From NCBI RefSeq assembly GCF_017813235.1, contig NZ_JAGISH010000002.1, forward strand, positions 62,001 through 126,000: a stretch of 64,000 nucleotides of DNA, written 5' to 3'. This stretch comes from Sagittula salina. Lineage in GTDB: Bacteria > Pseudomonadota > Alphaproteobacteria > Rhodobacterales > Rhodobacteraceae. A model generated the notes under the pieces. It did no database searches and was not told where the DNA came from. It worked only from the letters and a program-made list of their open reading frames with translations. Shown one piece after another: positions 52,050 through 61,800 of this stretch. The position numbers were made by a program, and so were the translations under genes. The number at the start of each line of letters is the position of its first letter. The first letter of the stretch is position 1.

Positions 52050-52334
52050 GGGCAGGGATACTCGCAGATTCGCTGCCTGGCACACAACGCCATGGCCGCG
52101 GGGGGAAGGGGAACAAAGGACACCATGAACGGCAGGGGCACGGACAACAGGGGTGGGGTCGCCGGGGACATGGACATCGAGGACCAAGCGGTAGGGGCCG
52201 GTCCAACGCCTCCCCCCAGCGACGGGGCAGCTATTGCCGCACAATCGCGCCCCATCGCGGCCAAATCGGGGCGCCATCCGGAACGGGACCGGGCGCACGT
52301 CTGGTCTTTCTCGGGTCATTCCCGGGCGCAGATC

Positions 52335-52350
52335 CGGCAAAGTTTTGCCG
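52335..52350. promoter_or_regulatory. Inverted repeat upstream of lytic transglycosylase
   Basis: CGGCAAA-GT-TTTGCCG is a perfect inverted repeat, about 70 bases before the start codon of the transglycosylase. Role unknown. Confidence 0.35.
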
Positions 52351-52421
52351 AAACCGCCCTATTCCCCACAGATTCGGGTAAGGCTGCGACCATCACGGGT
52401 CTTGCCAAGACAAGCAATTAT

Positions 52422-53369
52422 ATGCAGCCTCGCGCCGTCATGTTGCGTGTTGCTGCCCTTATCACGCTCATCGGGACAGTGTCGGTCTGGACGCCAGCGG
52501 ATGCCAATCCGCTCACCGTGCCTGCCGGGCCCGCATCGCCTGAAGTCGGATCTGACCAGGCGGTCTCTGTCTCGTTGCGCCCCGTCACCCGACGCCTCAC
52601 GGTGCCGAAGGCCCGCTGGGACGCGAAACCAGGTCGCAAGCACTGGACGCTGGCCTCTCTCAAGGCCTTGCGAACCCATGCTCACAATCTACCCGATATC
52701 GTACCAAAGGATATAGCAAATTATTGTCCTTCTTATCCGAGTGCGACACGGGAGCAACGGGAGGCCTTCTGGGTCGGCCTGATTTCCGCGCTGTCATGGC
52801 ACGAAAGCACCCACCGTCCCACAGCGGTCGGTGGCGGCGGGTTGTGGTACGGTCTGACGCAGATCCTGCCCGGCACCGCGCGCGGCTACGGCTGCCGGGC
52901 GCGCACCGGCGATGCCCTGAAGAACCCGGAGGCCAACCTGTCCTGCGCCTTCCGAATCATGTCGCGCACCGTGGCGCGCGATCGCGTCATCAGCGCGAAC
53001 ATGCGCGGCGTGGCGGCGGACTGGGGGCCGTTCCACTCCCGCAAGAAGCGATCCGACATGATGGCCTGGACCCGAAAGCAAAGCTATTGCGCCGGTCTGC
53101 CACGCTCGCTGCGCCCGCTGGCCCGCACCGAAGGGCTGATGGCTCGCGCCGAACAGGCAAGGCACGACCGGGAAATGGCGCAATACGCCGAGATCCGGCC
53201 GGAGGCGCGCCCCGATGTTGTTGTCGCCCGTGCCCGCATCGACCGGATTCTCCCGCAGGCCGAGCAGCCCGTGCGAGAAGCGATGGACATGCCAGTGCTC
53301 AGCACCCAGTCCGGGCAGGAACGCTCGCTGGACCTTCGGGCCCATACACGCCCCGCCCGACCGCTCTGA
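52422..53369 (+). CDS. Transglycosylase SLT domain protein
   Basis: A 315-residue exported murein transglycosylase. The signal peptide is weak: two candidate starts (52422 and 52440), with MLRVAALITLIGTVSVW as its hydrophobic part. The SLT domain (about 95-195) has the catalytic Glu in LSWHESTHRP near 128, GLWYGLTQILPGTARGYGC near 138-156 and a pair of Cys (NYCPSYP, LSCAFRIM). The 200-residue region after it is basic and helical. The frame upstream of 52422 lacks a good start. A strong terminator follows. Confidence 0.82.
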   Translation: MQPRAVMLRVAALITLIGTVSVWTPADANPLTVPAGPASPEVGSDQAVSVSLRPVTRRLTVPKARWDAKPGRKHWTLASLKALRTHAHNLPDIVPKDIANYCPSYPSATREQREAFWVGLISALSWHESTHRPTAVGGGGLWYGLTQILPGTARGYGCRARTGDALKNPEANLSCAFRIMSRTVARDRVISANMRGVAADWGPFHSRKKRSDMMAWTRKQSYCAGLPRSLRPLARTEGLMARAEQARHDREMAQYAEIRPEARPDVVVARARIDRILPQAEQPVREAMDMPVLSTQSGQERSLDLRAHTRPARPL

Positions 53370-53396
53370 ACACCCGCGATAGCTCCCTGAACAGCA

Positions 53397-53422
53397 AAGG
53401 CCCCCGCGAGGGGGCCTTTTTC
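53397..53422 (+). terminator. Rho-independent terminator of the transglycosylase gene
   Basis: AAGGCCCCC and GGGGGCCTT form a nine-pair stem with GCGA loop, then TTTTTCGC. Confidence 0.9.
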
Positions 53423-53505
53423 GCATCAAGATCAAGCGCGGGGCCGGCCCGGCACGTTCCGCTCTTGTGTCTCTCTGCCGACCTGGGGCCGTTCCGATGC
53501 CCCTC

Positions 53506-54369
53506 TCAGGCCTTGCGCCAACTGGGTCGCCGGCTCGCGTCAAGCAGCGAAACCGCCGGGGCCTTCGGCCCGCCAAGCGCCAGCGCCGCGCGGCGCAGTA
53601 TTTCGATGCCCTCCTCGGATTTCGCCGGCAGGGCGGAGGGAGAAATCGGCTCCCCGATTGTGATGCGGAAGGGCTGGCGTGCCTTGTTCAGCGTTTCGTG
53701 AAACAGCGAAATGTCGCGCAACGTCGGGTGCAGCAGATCGAAGAGGTAGAACATGACCGAGTTGCGCGCCCGGATGTTTACCGGGATCACCGGCATTTCC
53801 AGTTTGCGCGCGATCATCGCCGCCGAGGCCATCCACGGGCGTTCGTGCAGGGACAGCCCGCGACGCTTCGCCAAACGCCCGGAGGGAAAGATCACCCCAA
53901 GCCGCCCTTGCTCCACCGCCGCGCGGCAATAGGCCATGGTCTCGCGCGTTTTCGCGTGGGAACGTTTTTCCTGCCGCCATTCCACCGGACAGATTATGTC
54001 GTCGAGTTGCGGCAGCACGCGCACCACGTCCTTGTTGGCAAAGAAGTAGGTGTCGGGCCGGATTTCCGCCAGCGCGTTGTACAGCATGACTCCGTCGGCC
54101 AGCCCGGTGGGGTGGTTCGACACGATCAGCGCCGGGCCCTGACGCGGGATATTGTGCAGACCCGCGACCTCCACATCTCGGTAGACCATCTCGCCCAGGA
54201 GACGAAAACCGTCCTGCGCGCTAATGTGTTCCAGTTGCGCGGCCACGTCCAGCGTGCGGTCGTATTGAAGGACCCGCTCCAGAACGGCGCGGGCAGCGGC
54301 GACAAAGGCGTTTTCCCGGACAAACCAGGGGGCACGTTCCTCGATCAGGGGGTCGATACGGTCTTTCAT
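53506..54369 (-). CDS. 1-acylglycerol-3-phosphate acyltransferase-like (PlsC) protein
   Basis: A 287-residue acyltransferase with the HX4D motif in SNHPTGLADGVMLYNALAEI near 82-101 and the second box RLGVIFPSGRLAKRRGL near 155. The N-terminal 70 residues contain a helix region (LERVLQYDRTLDVAAQLEHI). It probably transfers acyl groups to lysophospholipid or a related lipid (OlsA-like ornithine lipid synthesis is possible). No membrane anchor is clear. ATG at 54369; gap to the next gene is 235 bases. Confidence 0.85.
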   Translation of the reverse strand: MKDRIDPLIEERAPWFVRENAFVAAARAVLERVLQYDRTLDVAAQLEHISAQDGFRLLGEMVYRDVEVAGLHNIPRQGPALIVSNHPTGLADGVMLYNALAEIRPDTYFFANKDVVRVLPQLDDIICPVEWRQEKRSHAKTRETMAYCRAAVEQGRLGVIFPSGRLAKRRGLSLHERPWMASAAMIARKLEMPVIPVNIRARNSVMFYLFDLLHPTLRDISLFHETLNKARQPFRITIGEPISPSALPAKSEEGIEILRRAALALGGPKAPAVSLLDASRRPSWRKA

Positions 54370-54604
54370 GCGTCAGCCACGATCACGTTTGCGTAAGGTT
54401 TCCATGACAGAGGCTCCGGTTCCTGTCCAGTTTTCTTGGCGTCCGGGCCGGTGCGGCACCGTGTTGCATGCAGGACGCAGCATGTACAAGTTGGGGCATC
54501 TGCGTGCGAAAGAAAGGCCCCCGCGCCGTTTATGATCTGTTTAGTGGATAGTTACCGCGACTTAACCATTCCCGGGGTCGTCGTTAACCTTCTTGCCATT
54601 TTCA

Positions 54605-55348
54605 TTACCGCCCCCCCGCGACATCGAGGATACTGCGCGTCACATAGGAGGCCCGCTCCGACAGCAGCCAGAGGATCGCCTCGGCGCATTCCTCCGGTGT
54701 GCCAGGGCGGCCCATGGGCGGGGTATGGCCGATCTTTTCCAGCCGGTCGGGGACGCCACCCTTGGCGTGGATGGCCGTGGCGATCAGGCCGGGACGGATG
54801 GCGTTGACCCGTATGCCCTCGGGCGCCAGTTCATCCGCCAGTCCCAATGTCAGCGTGTCGATGGCCCCCTTGGATGCCGCGTAATCGACGTACATATTGG
54901 GCGCTCCCAACCGTGCAGCCGCGGAGGAGACATTGACGATAGCGCCACCCGCGCCCCAGCCGCGCATGAGCCCGACAGCCTGCCGGGCCACCTCGATCGC
55001 TCCGAACACATTGACGGCAAAGACCTTTTCGACCCGCTCCGGCGTCAGATCCGCAAGCGAGGCATTCTTTCCGACGATACCCGCATTATTGACCAGCCCG
55101 ACGCGCCCGGGCTTGATGTCGGAGAGCTTTTCGAACATGCGCGCAATAGCCTTGGGCTTTGAGACGTCCGCCTGAAAGAGGTAGGCCTGCCCGCCCATGC
55201 TCTCGACGACCGCCGCCGTTTCCTCCGCGCCCTGCTTGTCCTGGCCGTAGTGCACGACAATGCGCGACCATCCGGAAAACGCCGCCATTCGTGCTGTCGC
55301 TGCCCCGATTCCGGCCGAGGCCCCGGTGACGATCAAAAGTCCGCTCAT
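54605..55348 (-). CDS. Short-chain dehydrogenase/reductase
   Basis: A 247-residue NAD(P)-dependent SDR. The cofactor loop TGASAGIGAATARM lies near 8-21, VNNAGIVG near 87-94, the catalytic Ser in NVSSAAARLG near 141, and the Tyr/Lys pair in YVDYAASKGAI near 152-162. It reads like a classical SDR, with an RPGLIATAI element after the active site. Substrate unknown. ATG at 55348 follows CGGGGGGGGATTTC. It precedes repeat copy 5 and pepN in the same orientation. Confidence 0.93.
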   Translation of the reverse strand: MSGLLIVTGASAGIGAATARMAAFSGWSRIVVHYGQDKQGAEETAAVVESMGGQAYLFQADVSKPKAIARMFEKLSDIKPGRVGLVNNAGIVGKNASLADLTPERVEKVFAVNVFGAIEVARQAVGLMRGWGAGGAIVNVSSAAARLGAPNMYVDYAASKGAIDTLTLGLADELAPEGIRVNAIRPGLIATAIHAKGGVPDRLEKIGHTPPMGRPGTPEECAEAILWLLSERASYVTRSILDVAGGR

Positions 55349-55475
55349 GAAATCCCCCCCCGGCCCCCTCCTGCGCGGGTCTGCGCTCCGGTCCGGAGGC
55401 CGCTGCCCGGCGGCGATCCTAGTCCAGTGATCACGGCCCCCACAAGCCCTGGTGGGGAAGGGACACCCCTTCCGC

Positions 55476-55525
55476 GTCTTCTTGGTGGAAATACCTCCGG
55501 GGGTGCGGGGGCAGAGCCCCCGCAC
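55476..55525 (-). repeat. 3'-end repeat element, copy 5
   Basis: On the minus strand GCGGGGGC-TCT-GCCCCCGC hairpin, then CCCCCGGAGGTATTTCCACC and AAGAAGAC. It lies 42 bases downstream of pepN and in its orientation; its tail is the most diverged. Confidence 0.65.
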
Positions 55526-55566
55526 GGATCGCCTTGCGCGTAGCGCCAGGCGAAACCGCACCGGCC

Positions 55567-58131
55567 TCAGCCGTTGAGGATCCGGCTCACCATCTCGTCG
55601 GTATCCCGGCTCAGCTTTGGTTTGGCCTTGATCCGTTCCAGCTCCGCTCTGGCAAATGCCCGATGTGCGGAATCGTACCGCTTCCACGTCTGAAATGCCG
55701 CGCACATCCGCGCGGTGGTCTGCGGGTTCAGATCGTCGAGGCGGATCAGCATCTCGGCCAGCAGCCGGTAGCCCGCGCCGTCCTTGCGGTGGAAGGCAGC
55801 GTGTGATCCGGCCAGGGCGCCCAGCGTGGCACGAAACCGGTTGGGGTTGGTGATGGTGAAATCCGGGTGGCGGGTCAGCCTTTCGGCACGTTCCACCGCC
55901 TCCTCCGGCGGCAGGGCGGCGACCTGAAGCCCGAACCATTTGTCCATCACCAGCCGGTCGTGCTTCCACTGCGCGTAGAAGTCCTCCAGCGCAGCCTCCC
56001 CGGTGCCGGACTTCACCATCTGGCCCAGAGCGGCAAGCTGCAGCGTCATGTTGTCCGCTGCCGCGAACTGCTCCGCGGCGGCCTTGCCACCGTCGAGCCG
56101 GGTCTGAAGCGACAGCACGGCGGAGGCCAGCGCGCGCTTGCCGGATTGTTCCGCGTCGGGGGTATAGGCGCCGGTGACGCGGGATTCTTCGGCCAAGCGG
56201 GGGAGGAGGTCGACCCAGCGTTCGGACTTGAACTGGGCCAGGGTCTCGCCGGCCTGATGGATCGCCTCCGGGTCGGGGGTGTGGCCGCGTGCGTACAGGA
56301 CCTGCGCCAGTTCCGCCGCCGAGGGCCCGGCCATCATCAGAGCACGGTAGGCAGGGTCGAGGCTGTCGTCGCGCAGCACCGCTTCCAGCCCGTCAAGCCA
56401 GGCGGTGTCCGGGCCCGCGCCGTCTAGGATCATCGCCAGAAGGCAATCGCGGGCGAGGTCGCGGTTGGCCTCCCAGCGATTGAAGCTGTCGGTATCATGC
56501 GCCAGAAGAAACGCCTTTTCGCGCGGGGTAGTGTCCCGTTCCAGCACCACGGGGGCGGAGAAGCCGCGCAGGATCGAAGGTACAGGTTTCGCGGCGAAAC
56601 CTTTGAAGTTAAACGATTGTTCAGAATCGTTAAGCTCCAGGACCGTGGTCGGCAGCACCTCGTCGCCGTTCGGGTTCAGCAGACCGACGGCGATGGGGAT
56701 GACCTGGGGCTGCTTGTCCTTCTGGTTCGGCGTGTCGGGCGAATGCTGCCGGAAGGTCAGCGTGTAGGTGTCGCCCTCGAAGCGCTCGGAGACGGCAACG
56801 CGGGGGGTGCCGGACTGGGTGTACCAGCGCTTGAACTGCGCCAGATCGCGGCCCGTCGCATCCTCGAATACCTTCAGCCAGTCCTCGATGGTACAGGCCT
56901 GCCCGTCGTGGCGGTCGAAGTAGAGGTCGACCGCCTTCGAATAGGCCTCGTCGCCCACCAGCCGCTTGAGCATACCGATGACCTCGGCGCCTTTGTCGTA
57001 GACGGTGGCAGTGTAGAAGTTGTTGATTTCCTGAAAGCTTTCTGGCCGCACCGGATGCGACAACGGTCCCTGATCCTCCGGGAACTGGCGCCCGCGCAGA
57101 TCGATGACGTCTTCGATGCGTTTGACCGGGGCGGAGCGCATGTCGGAGGTGAACTGGCTGTCGCGGTAGACCGTCAGACCCTCCTTCAGGCACAGCTGAA
57201 ACCAGTCGCGGCAGGTGATGCGGTTGCCGGTCCAGTTGTGGAAATATTCATGCGCGATGATCGCTTCGATGCGTTCGAAATTCGCGTCTGTCGAGGTCTC
57301 CGGCGAGGCGAGGACACAGGAGGAATTGAAGATGTTCAGCCCCTTGTTTTCCATCGCGCCCATGTTGAAATCGTCGACCGCGACGATATTGAACACGTCG
57401 AGATCGTATTCACGTCCGTAAACGTCCTCGTCCCAGGTCATCGACTTCTTCAGCGCCTCCATGCCAAAGGCGCATTTGTCCTCGTCGCCGGGGCGGACCC
57501 AGATGTTGAGATCGACGTCGCGGCCGGATTTCGTGGTGAAGGCATCGGGGTGGCTGACCAGATCGCCCGCGACCAGCGCAAAGAGGTAGGCCGGTTTCGG
57601 CCAGGGGTCGTGCCATTCGGCAAAGCCTTCGCCGGTCTTGCCCGGATTGCCGTTCGACAGTTTGACTTTTTCCTCGCCCTCGATGCGCACGGTGAAGATG
57701 GACATCACGTCGGGGCGGTCGGGGTAGAAGGTGATCTTGCGAAAACCCTCGGCCTCGCATTGCGTGCAATACATGCCGTTCGACATGTAAAGCCCTTCGA
57801 GAGCGGTGTTTTTCGCGGGGGCGATTTCGACCTCCGCCTCCCAGGTAAAGGCGCTATCGGGGACCGCGACGGTCAGACCCTGCGGCGTGACCTGCGGGTC
57901 GACCGGCGTGCCGTCGATGCTTGCGGAGATCAACGAAAGTGCCTCTCCGTGCAGGAAGAAGTCCTGCGCCGGCGCGTCCGGGTTCGGGGCGAAACGGATG
58001 CGCGACAGGACGCGCGTCGCCTCGGGCGCGAGGCGAAAGGTGAGGTGGACGCTTTCGATGATCCAGCCGAAGGGGGTGTAATCCTTGAGGTAGACGGTTT
58101 CCGGGGCAACCTGTGCGGACTGGTCCTTCAT
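55567..58131 (-). CDS. pepN: Aminopeptidase N
   Basis: An 854-residue zinc aminopeptidase of the M1 family. The zinc site is HEYFHNWTGNR near 296-306 with the downstream Glu (LKEGLTVYRD), and the substrate-binding GAMENKG near 260. The N-terminal beta domain begins with YLKDYTPFGWIIESVHLTFR, and the C-terminal helical domain follows. Cytoplasmic peptide degradation. Full length for proteobacterial PepN. ATG at 58131 follows AGAGGAGAGC. Divergent from the small anchored protein gene. Confidence 0.98.
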   Translation of the reverse strand: MKDQSAQVAPETVYLKDYTPFGWIIESVHLTFRLAPEATRVLSRIRFAPNPDAPAQDFFLHGEALSLISASIDGTPVDPQVTPQGLTVAVPDSAFTWEAEVEIAPAKNTALEGLYMSNGMYCTQCEAEGFRKITFYPDRPDVMSIFTVRIEGEEKVKLSNGNPGKTGEGFAEWHDPWPKPAYLFALVAGDLVSHPDAFTTKSGRDVDLNIWVRPGDEDKCAFGMEALKKSMTWDEDVYGREYDLDVFNIVAVDDFNMGAMENKGLNIFNSSCVLASPETSTDANFERIEAIIAHEYFHNWTGNRITCRDWFQLCLKEGLTVYRDSQFTSDMRSAPVKRIEDVIDLRGRQFPEDQGPLSHPVRPESFQEINNFYTATVYDKGAEVIGMLKRLVGDEAYSKAVDLYFDRHDGQACTIEDWLKVFEDATGRDLAQFKRWYTQSGTPRVAVSERFEGDTYTLTFRQHSPDTPNQKDKQPQVIPIAVGLLNPNGDEVLPTTVLELNDSEQSFNFKGFAAKPVPSILRGFSAPVVLERDTTPREKAFLLAHDTDSFNRWEANRDLARDCLLAMILDGAGPDTAWLDGLEAVLRDDSLDPAYRALMMAGPSAAELAQVLYARGHTPDPEAIHQAGETLAQFKSERWVDLLPRLAEESRVTGAYTPDAEQSGKRALASAVLSLQTRLDGGKAAAEQFAAADNMTLQLAALGQMVKSGTGEAALEDFYAQWKHDRLVMDKWFGLQVAALPPEEAVERAERLTRHPDFTITNPNRFRATLGALAGSHAAFHRKDGAGYRLLAEMLIRLDDLNPQTTARMCAAFQTWKRYDSAHRAFARAELERIKAKPKLSRDTDEMVSRILNG

Positions 58132-58280
58132 GGCGTGCTCTCCTCTTCGCGTGGTGTTTGTGTGGCGGTTTCATGCCGGGGTTCGCGTGGGGACGGAACC
58201 GGCGCCTTCGGCCAAGTGTTATGCCTGCAAGACAGGAGCGGCAACCGGCTGCTCGCGCGAAATTTGCACAGGAGGCAACC

Positions 58281-58601
58281 ATGTCTGCACCGCATACGAA
58301 TATCCACAAACAGGAACGCCGGCACCGCGTGCCGCTGGGCGGCATGAAGCTGGGCGTCATCGTGGCGGCGCTGCTGCTGCTGATATACGTGGCCTATGAA
58401 TTCGTCGCCGCGACCGGCCCGGATGATACGCAAACCGTGCCCGAAACGACCTCCTCGACGGTGGAGCAATCGGAGCCCGGTCTCGTTACGCAGGACGGCG
58501 GCACCACGCAGGAGTCTGCTCCGGCGATGGAAGCCGTGCCCGGCGAGACCGCGCCCGCGCAGGGCGAATCCGGCATCGCGGCGGAGTCCACGGGAAACTG
58601 A
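58281..58601 (+). CDS. Small single-pass membrane protein, unknown
   Basis: A 106-residue protein. The N-terminal 20 residues are basic (NIHKQERRHRVPLGGMKLG), then one transmembrane segment (LGVIVAALLLLIYVAYEFVA, about 24-43). The rest is a disordered Thr/Ser/Glu/Pro-rich periplasmic tail (TQTVPETTSSTVEQSEPG and so on). No domain is recognised. The ATG follows GGAGG with good spacing. A terminator follows at 58626. Confidence 0.8.
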   Translation: MSAPHTNIHKQERRHRVPLGGMKLGVIVAALLLLIYVAYEFVAATGPDDTQTVPETTSSTVEQSEPGLVTQDGGTTQESAPAMEAVPGETAPAQGESGIAAESTGN

Positions 58602-58625
58602 TCCGGCTCTGATCCGGTCAGACAG

Positions 58626-58654
58626 GGCGCGTCCTTTGCAGGGCGCGCCTTTTG
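58626..58654 (+). terminator. Terminator after the small membrane protein gene
   Basis: GGCGCGTCC and GGGCGCGCC form a nine-pair stem (one GU) with loop TTTGCA, followed by TTTTG. Confidence 0.75.
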
Positions 58655-58867
58655 TCGTGGGCAGACCGGGGAGGTGTTCCAGTGCGCGCATGCAGCGCGA
58701 GCGTCTGACGATTCTCACCCTGACTGCAATGACCTCACTCAAGTCGTCCCGGGACGTTGGCCCATCCCGGGACGCGCTGGAAAGGGGCGGACAATGACGC
58801 TCCGTATTATGTGTTTCGGATGAAGGCCCGTCCTCCTGACCAATCTGGAGAAGCGAAGGATGGAGGG

Positions 58868-61800
58868 TCACTCCGCCGCGCGCAGTTCCGGGTCCACCGC
58901 AACCCTCGCCGGACGGTCGAGGTCTTCCCAGAGGATTTCCGGTGCCTTGATCCGCCGAGCCTCGCGCGCCAGCGCCCAGTCGCGGGCGATGCGCGAGCCG
59001 CGCCCGAAGGAGAGCCGGGCAAGCTGCGTGGCGATCCACTTGACGTAGGTCGTGGCCCAGATGCGGATGGCCAGCATCGAAGGGGTGAAGACCAGCGTCA
59101 GCACCGTGGCGATGCCAAGGCCGAAGACCACTGCCGTGGCGAGGTTCTTCCACCAGAGCGCCGTCGGACTGTCGACGGAATAACCGCCGCCGAAGAAGTC
59201 GAGGCTGAGGCCGAACATCATTGGCGCAAGTCCCGCCATGGTGGTGATCGTGGTCAGCAGAACGGGGCGGATGCGGTCCTCGGCGGTGCGCACGATGGCC
59301 TCGATCCGGGGCATGAAGGTGGAGTATTCCTGGAAGGTATCGATCAGCACGATGTTGTTGTTCACCACGATGCCCGCCAGCGCCACGATGCCGACGCCGG
59401 TCATGATGATGGAGAAATACTGGTCCATCAGGATCATCCCCCAGAGCACGCCCGCCACGGACATGATCACGGCGAGCAGCACCAGAACCGAATTATAGAA
59501 GGAGTTGAACTGCGCCAGCAGGATGATGAACATCAGCCCGAGCGCCCCCATGAAGGCGGATTGCAGGAAGGCCTGGCTTTCGGCCTGATCCTCCTGGTCG
59601 CCGGTCCATTCCCAATCGATGCCGTTGGGCAGCGGGTCGGTCTGGAGCCAGTCCGTCAGCACGGCAATGCGTTCGTTGGCGGTGATCGGGATCGCGGTCA
59701 GACTGCCCGATTGCAGGCCCTCGGCGATGTCCTTGATGGTCTGGTCCGAGGGCAGGGTGACGGCGGTGTAGCGTTTCTCCGCTCGGCCCGCGATGGTCTC
59801 CGGGCCGGAGGCGCCATCGGGAGCGGTGGCCAGCACGGCAAGCGCCGGGGCGGCGGCCTGCTGCGCGGGGTCATCGCCGGGAGCAATGACCTTCACGAGA
59901 CTGTCGGCCACGTCCGCCTTCACGTCGAAATAACGTTTCTGGTCGATGCGGTTGATCTCGGCCAGCTTTTCGACCGGGGTGCGGGTGATGAAGTTCGACA
60001 GGGGGATGAGGCCCGAAGGTGTACGCACCTTCAGCGAATCGAGGGTGGACAGCACGCGGTCCTCCTCCGGCAGGCGCACGCGGATGTCGATTTCCTCGTC
60101 GGAGCTGTCCACGCGCATGGTGTCGAGCAGGATGCCCCGCGTCACGAGTTGCACCATGGCGCCCACGGTGGCCACGTCGGCGCCGTAGAGCCCGGCCTTT
60201 TCCACATCCACGTCGATCTGCCAGTCGATGCCGGGCAGGGGGCGGGTGTCCTCGATCAGCGTGAGGCCGGGCGTCTGCGCATATTTCTCGCGCGCGGTGG
60301 CGGTGGCGGCGACAAGGGCGTCCCAGTCGTCGCCCATCAGCCGCAGGTGCACGGGTTTGCCGGACGCCGGGCCGCGCGCCTGGGCGAGGATTTCAACCTC
60401 GATGCCGGGGATCGCCTCCAGTTGCGTCGTCAGGCGGTCTATGATCACATCGCCGTCAAGGTCGTCGAGCGTGATGTCCTCCGCGTGGGAGGCAGCGTAA
60501 GCGGCGCGGTCCTCCCAGGGGATTGTTTCCAGCTGGATCTGACCGATGGTGTCCTTCGGTGCCTCCGCCCCGCCGGTGTTGTTGGTCAGCCCGCCGTCGC
60601 CTGCAAAGGCGAAGGCGTTCTGGATGCCGGGATCGGCCAGCACGATTTCCTCGGCGCGCTGCACGATGGCGTCCTTTTCCGCGAGAGACAGGTTGCCCCG
60701 CGCGCGGACGTAGACGATCGCCTGTTCCGGTTCGCTGTCCACGAAGAAGTTCACGCCGTTGTTGTTCTGCCCGTAGTAGCCAAAGGTAAAGACCACGAAG
60801 AAGATCACCGCACCGGCGGTCATCAGCGGCATGATCGGGTTGCCCGCGATGAAGTGGATCACGTGGCCGAACGGAGACCGGCGATAGCTGCCCCGGATGC
60901 GCTTGGGCTTGCGCTGGGGGGCGGCGGCGTCCAGCACCACCGACGAGATCACCGAGAAGATCAGGAAGACCACGACGCCGGGCAGGGCGGCCGTCCAGCC
61001 CGTCGACGCCCTCGGGGCGATGTAGTCGGGGTTCAGCACCATCATCGCGCCGGTGTAGAGGCCGATCAGGGCCACCGGCACCAGTGCGATGCGCAGCCAC
61101 CACGGCGCGGCGCGGCGCAGCCCCTGACCCATGCGGTGGATCTGCCGCGACCAGCGCCCCGAAACGCCGCCCATGACAGGCAGGTACACAAGGGCCACGA
61201 CCAGCGACGCCGACAGCACGAAGATCAGCGTGACCGGCAACATGCCCATGAATTGCCCCGCCACGCCAGGCCAGAACAGCATTGGCAGGAAGGCGCAGAG
61301 CGTCGTCGCGGTCGAGGACACCACAGGCCAGAACATGCGGTGCGCAGCCTCCACGTAGGCGTGCATCGGGCCGGAGCCTTCCTCGATCCGCTTGTCGGCG
61401 TATTCGACCACCACGATGGCGCCGTCCACCAGCATCCCCACGGCGAGGATCAGGCCGAACATGACGATGTTGGAGATGGAAATGCCCATCAGTGCCAGCA
61501 GCAGGAAACACAGCAGGAACGACGTCGGGATGGCAAAGCCCACCAGCAGCGCCGGGCGCAGTCCAAGCGAGGCCAGCACCACGATCATCACCAGTGCGAT
61601 GGCGGTCAGCACGGACCCTTCGAGCTGAGAAACCATGGATTCGACCTGTCGGGACTGGTCGTTCGACGAGCCCACGGTCAGTACCGCGCGCAGTTCGGGG
61701 GGCCAGTTCGCCTCGGCCTCCGCGATGACGGCGCGCACCTCGTCGGCGGTGTCGATGATGTTGAAGCCCTTGCGTTTGACCACCTGCAGCGCGACGGTCG

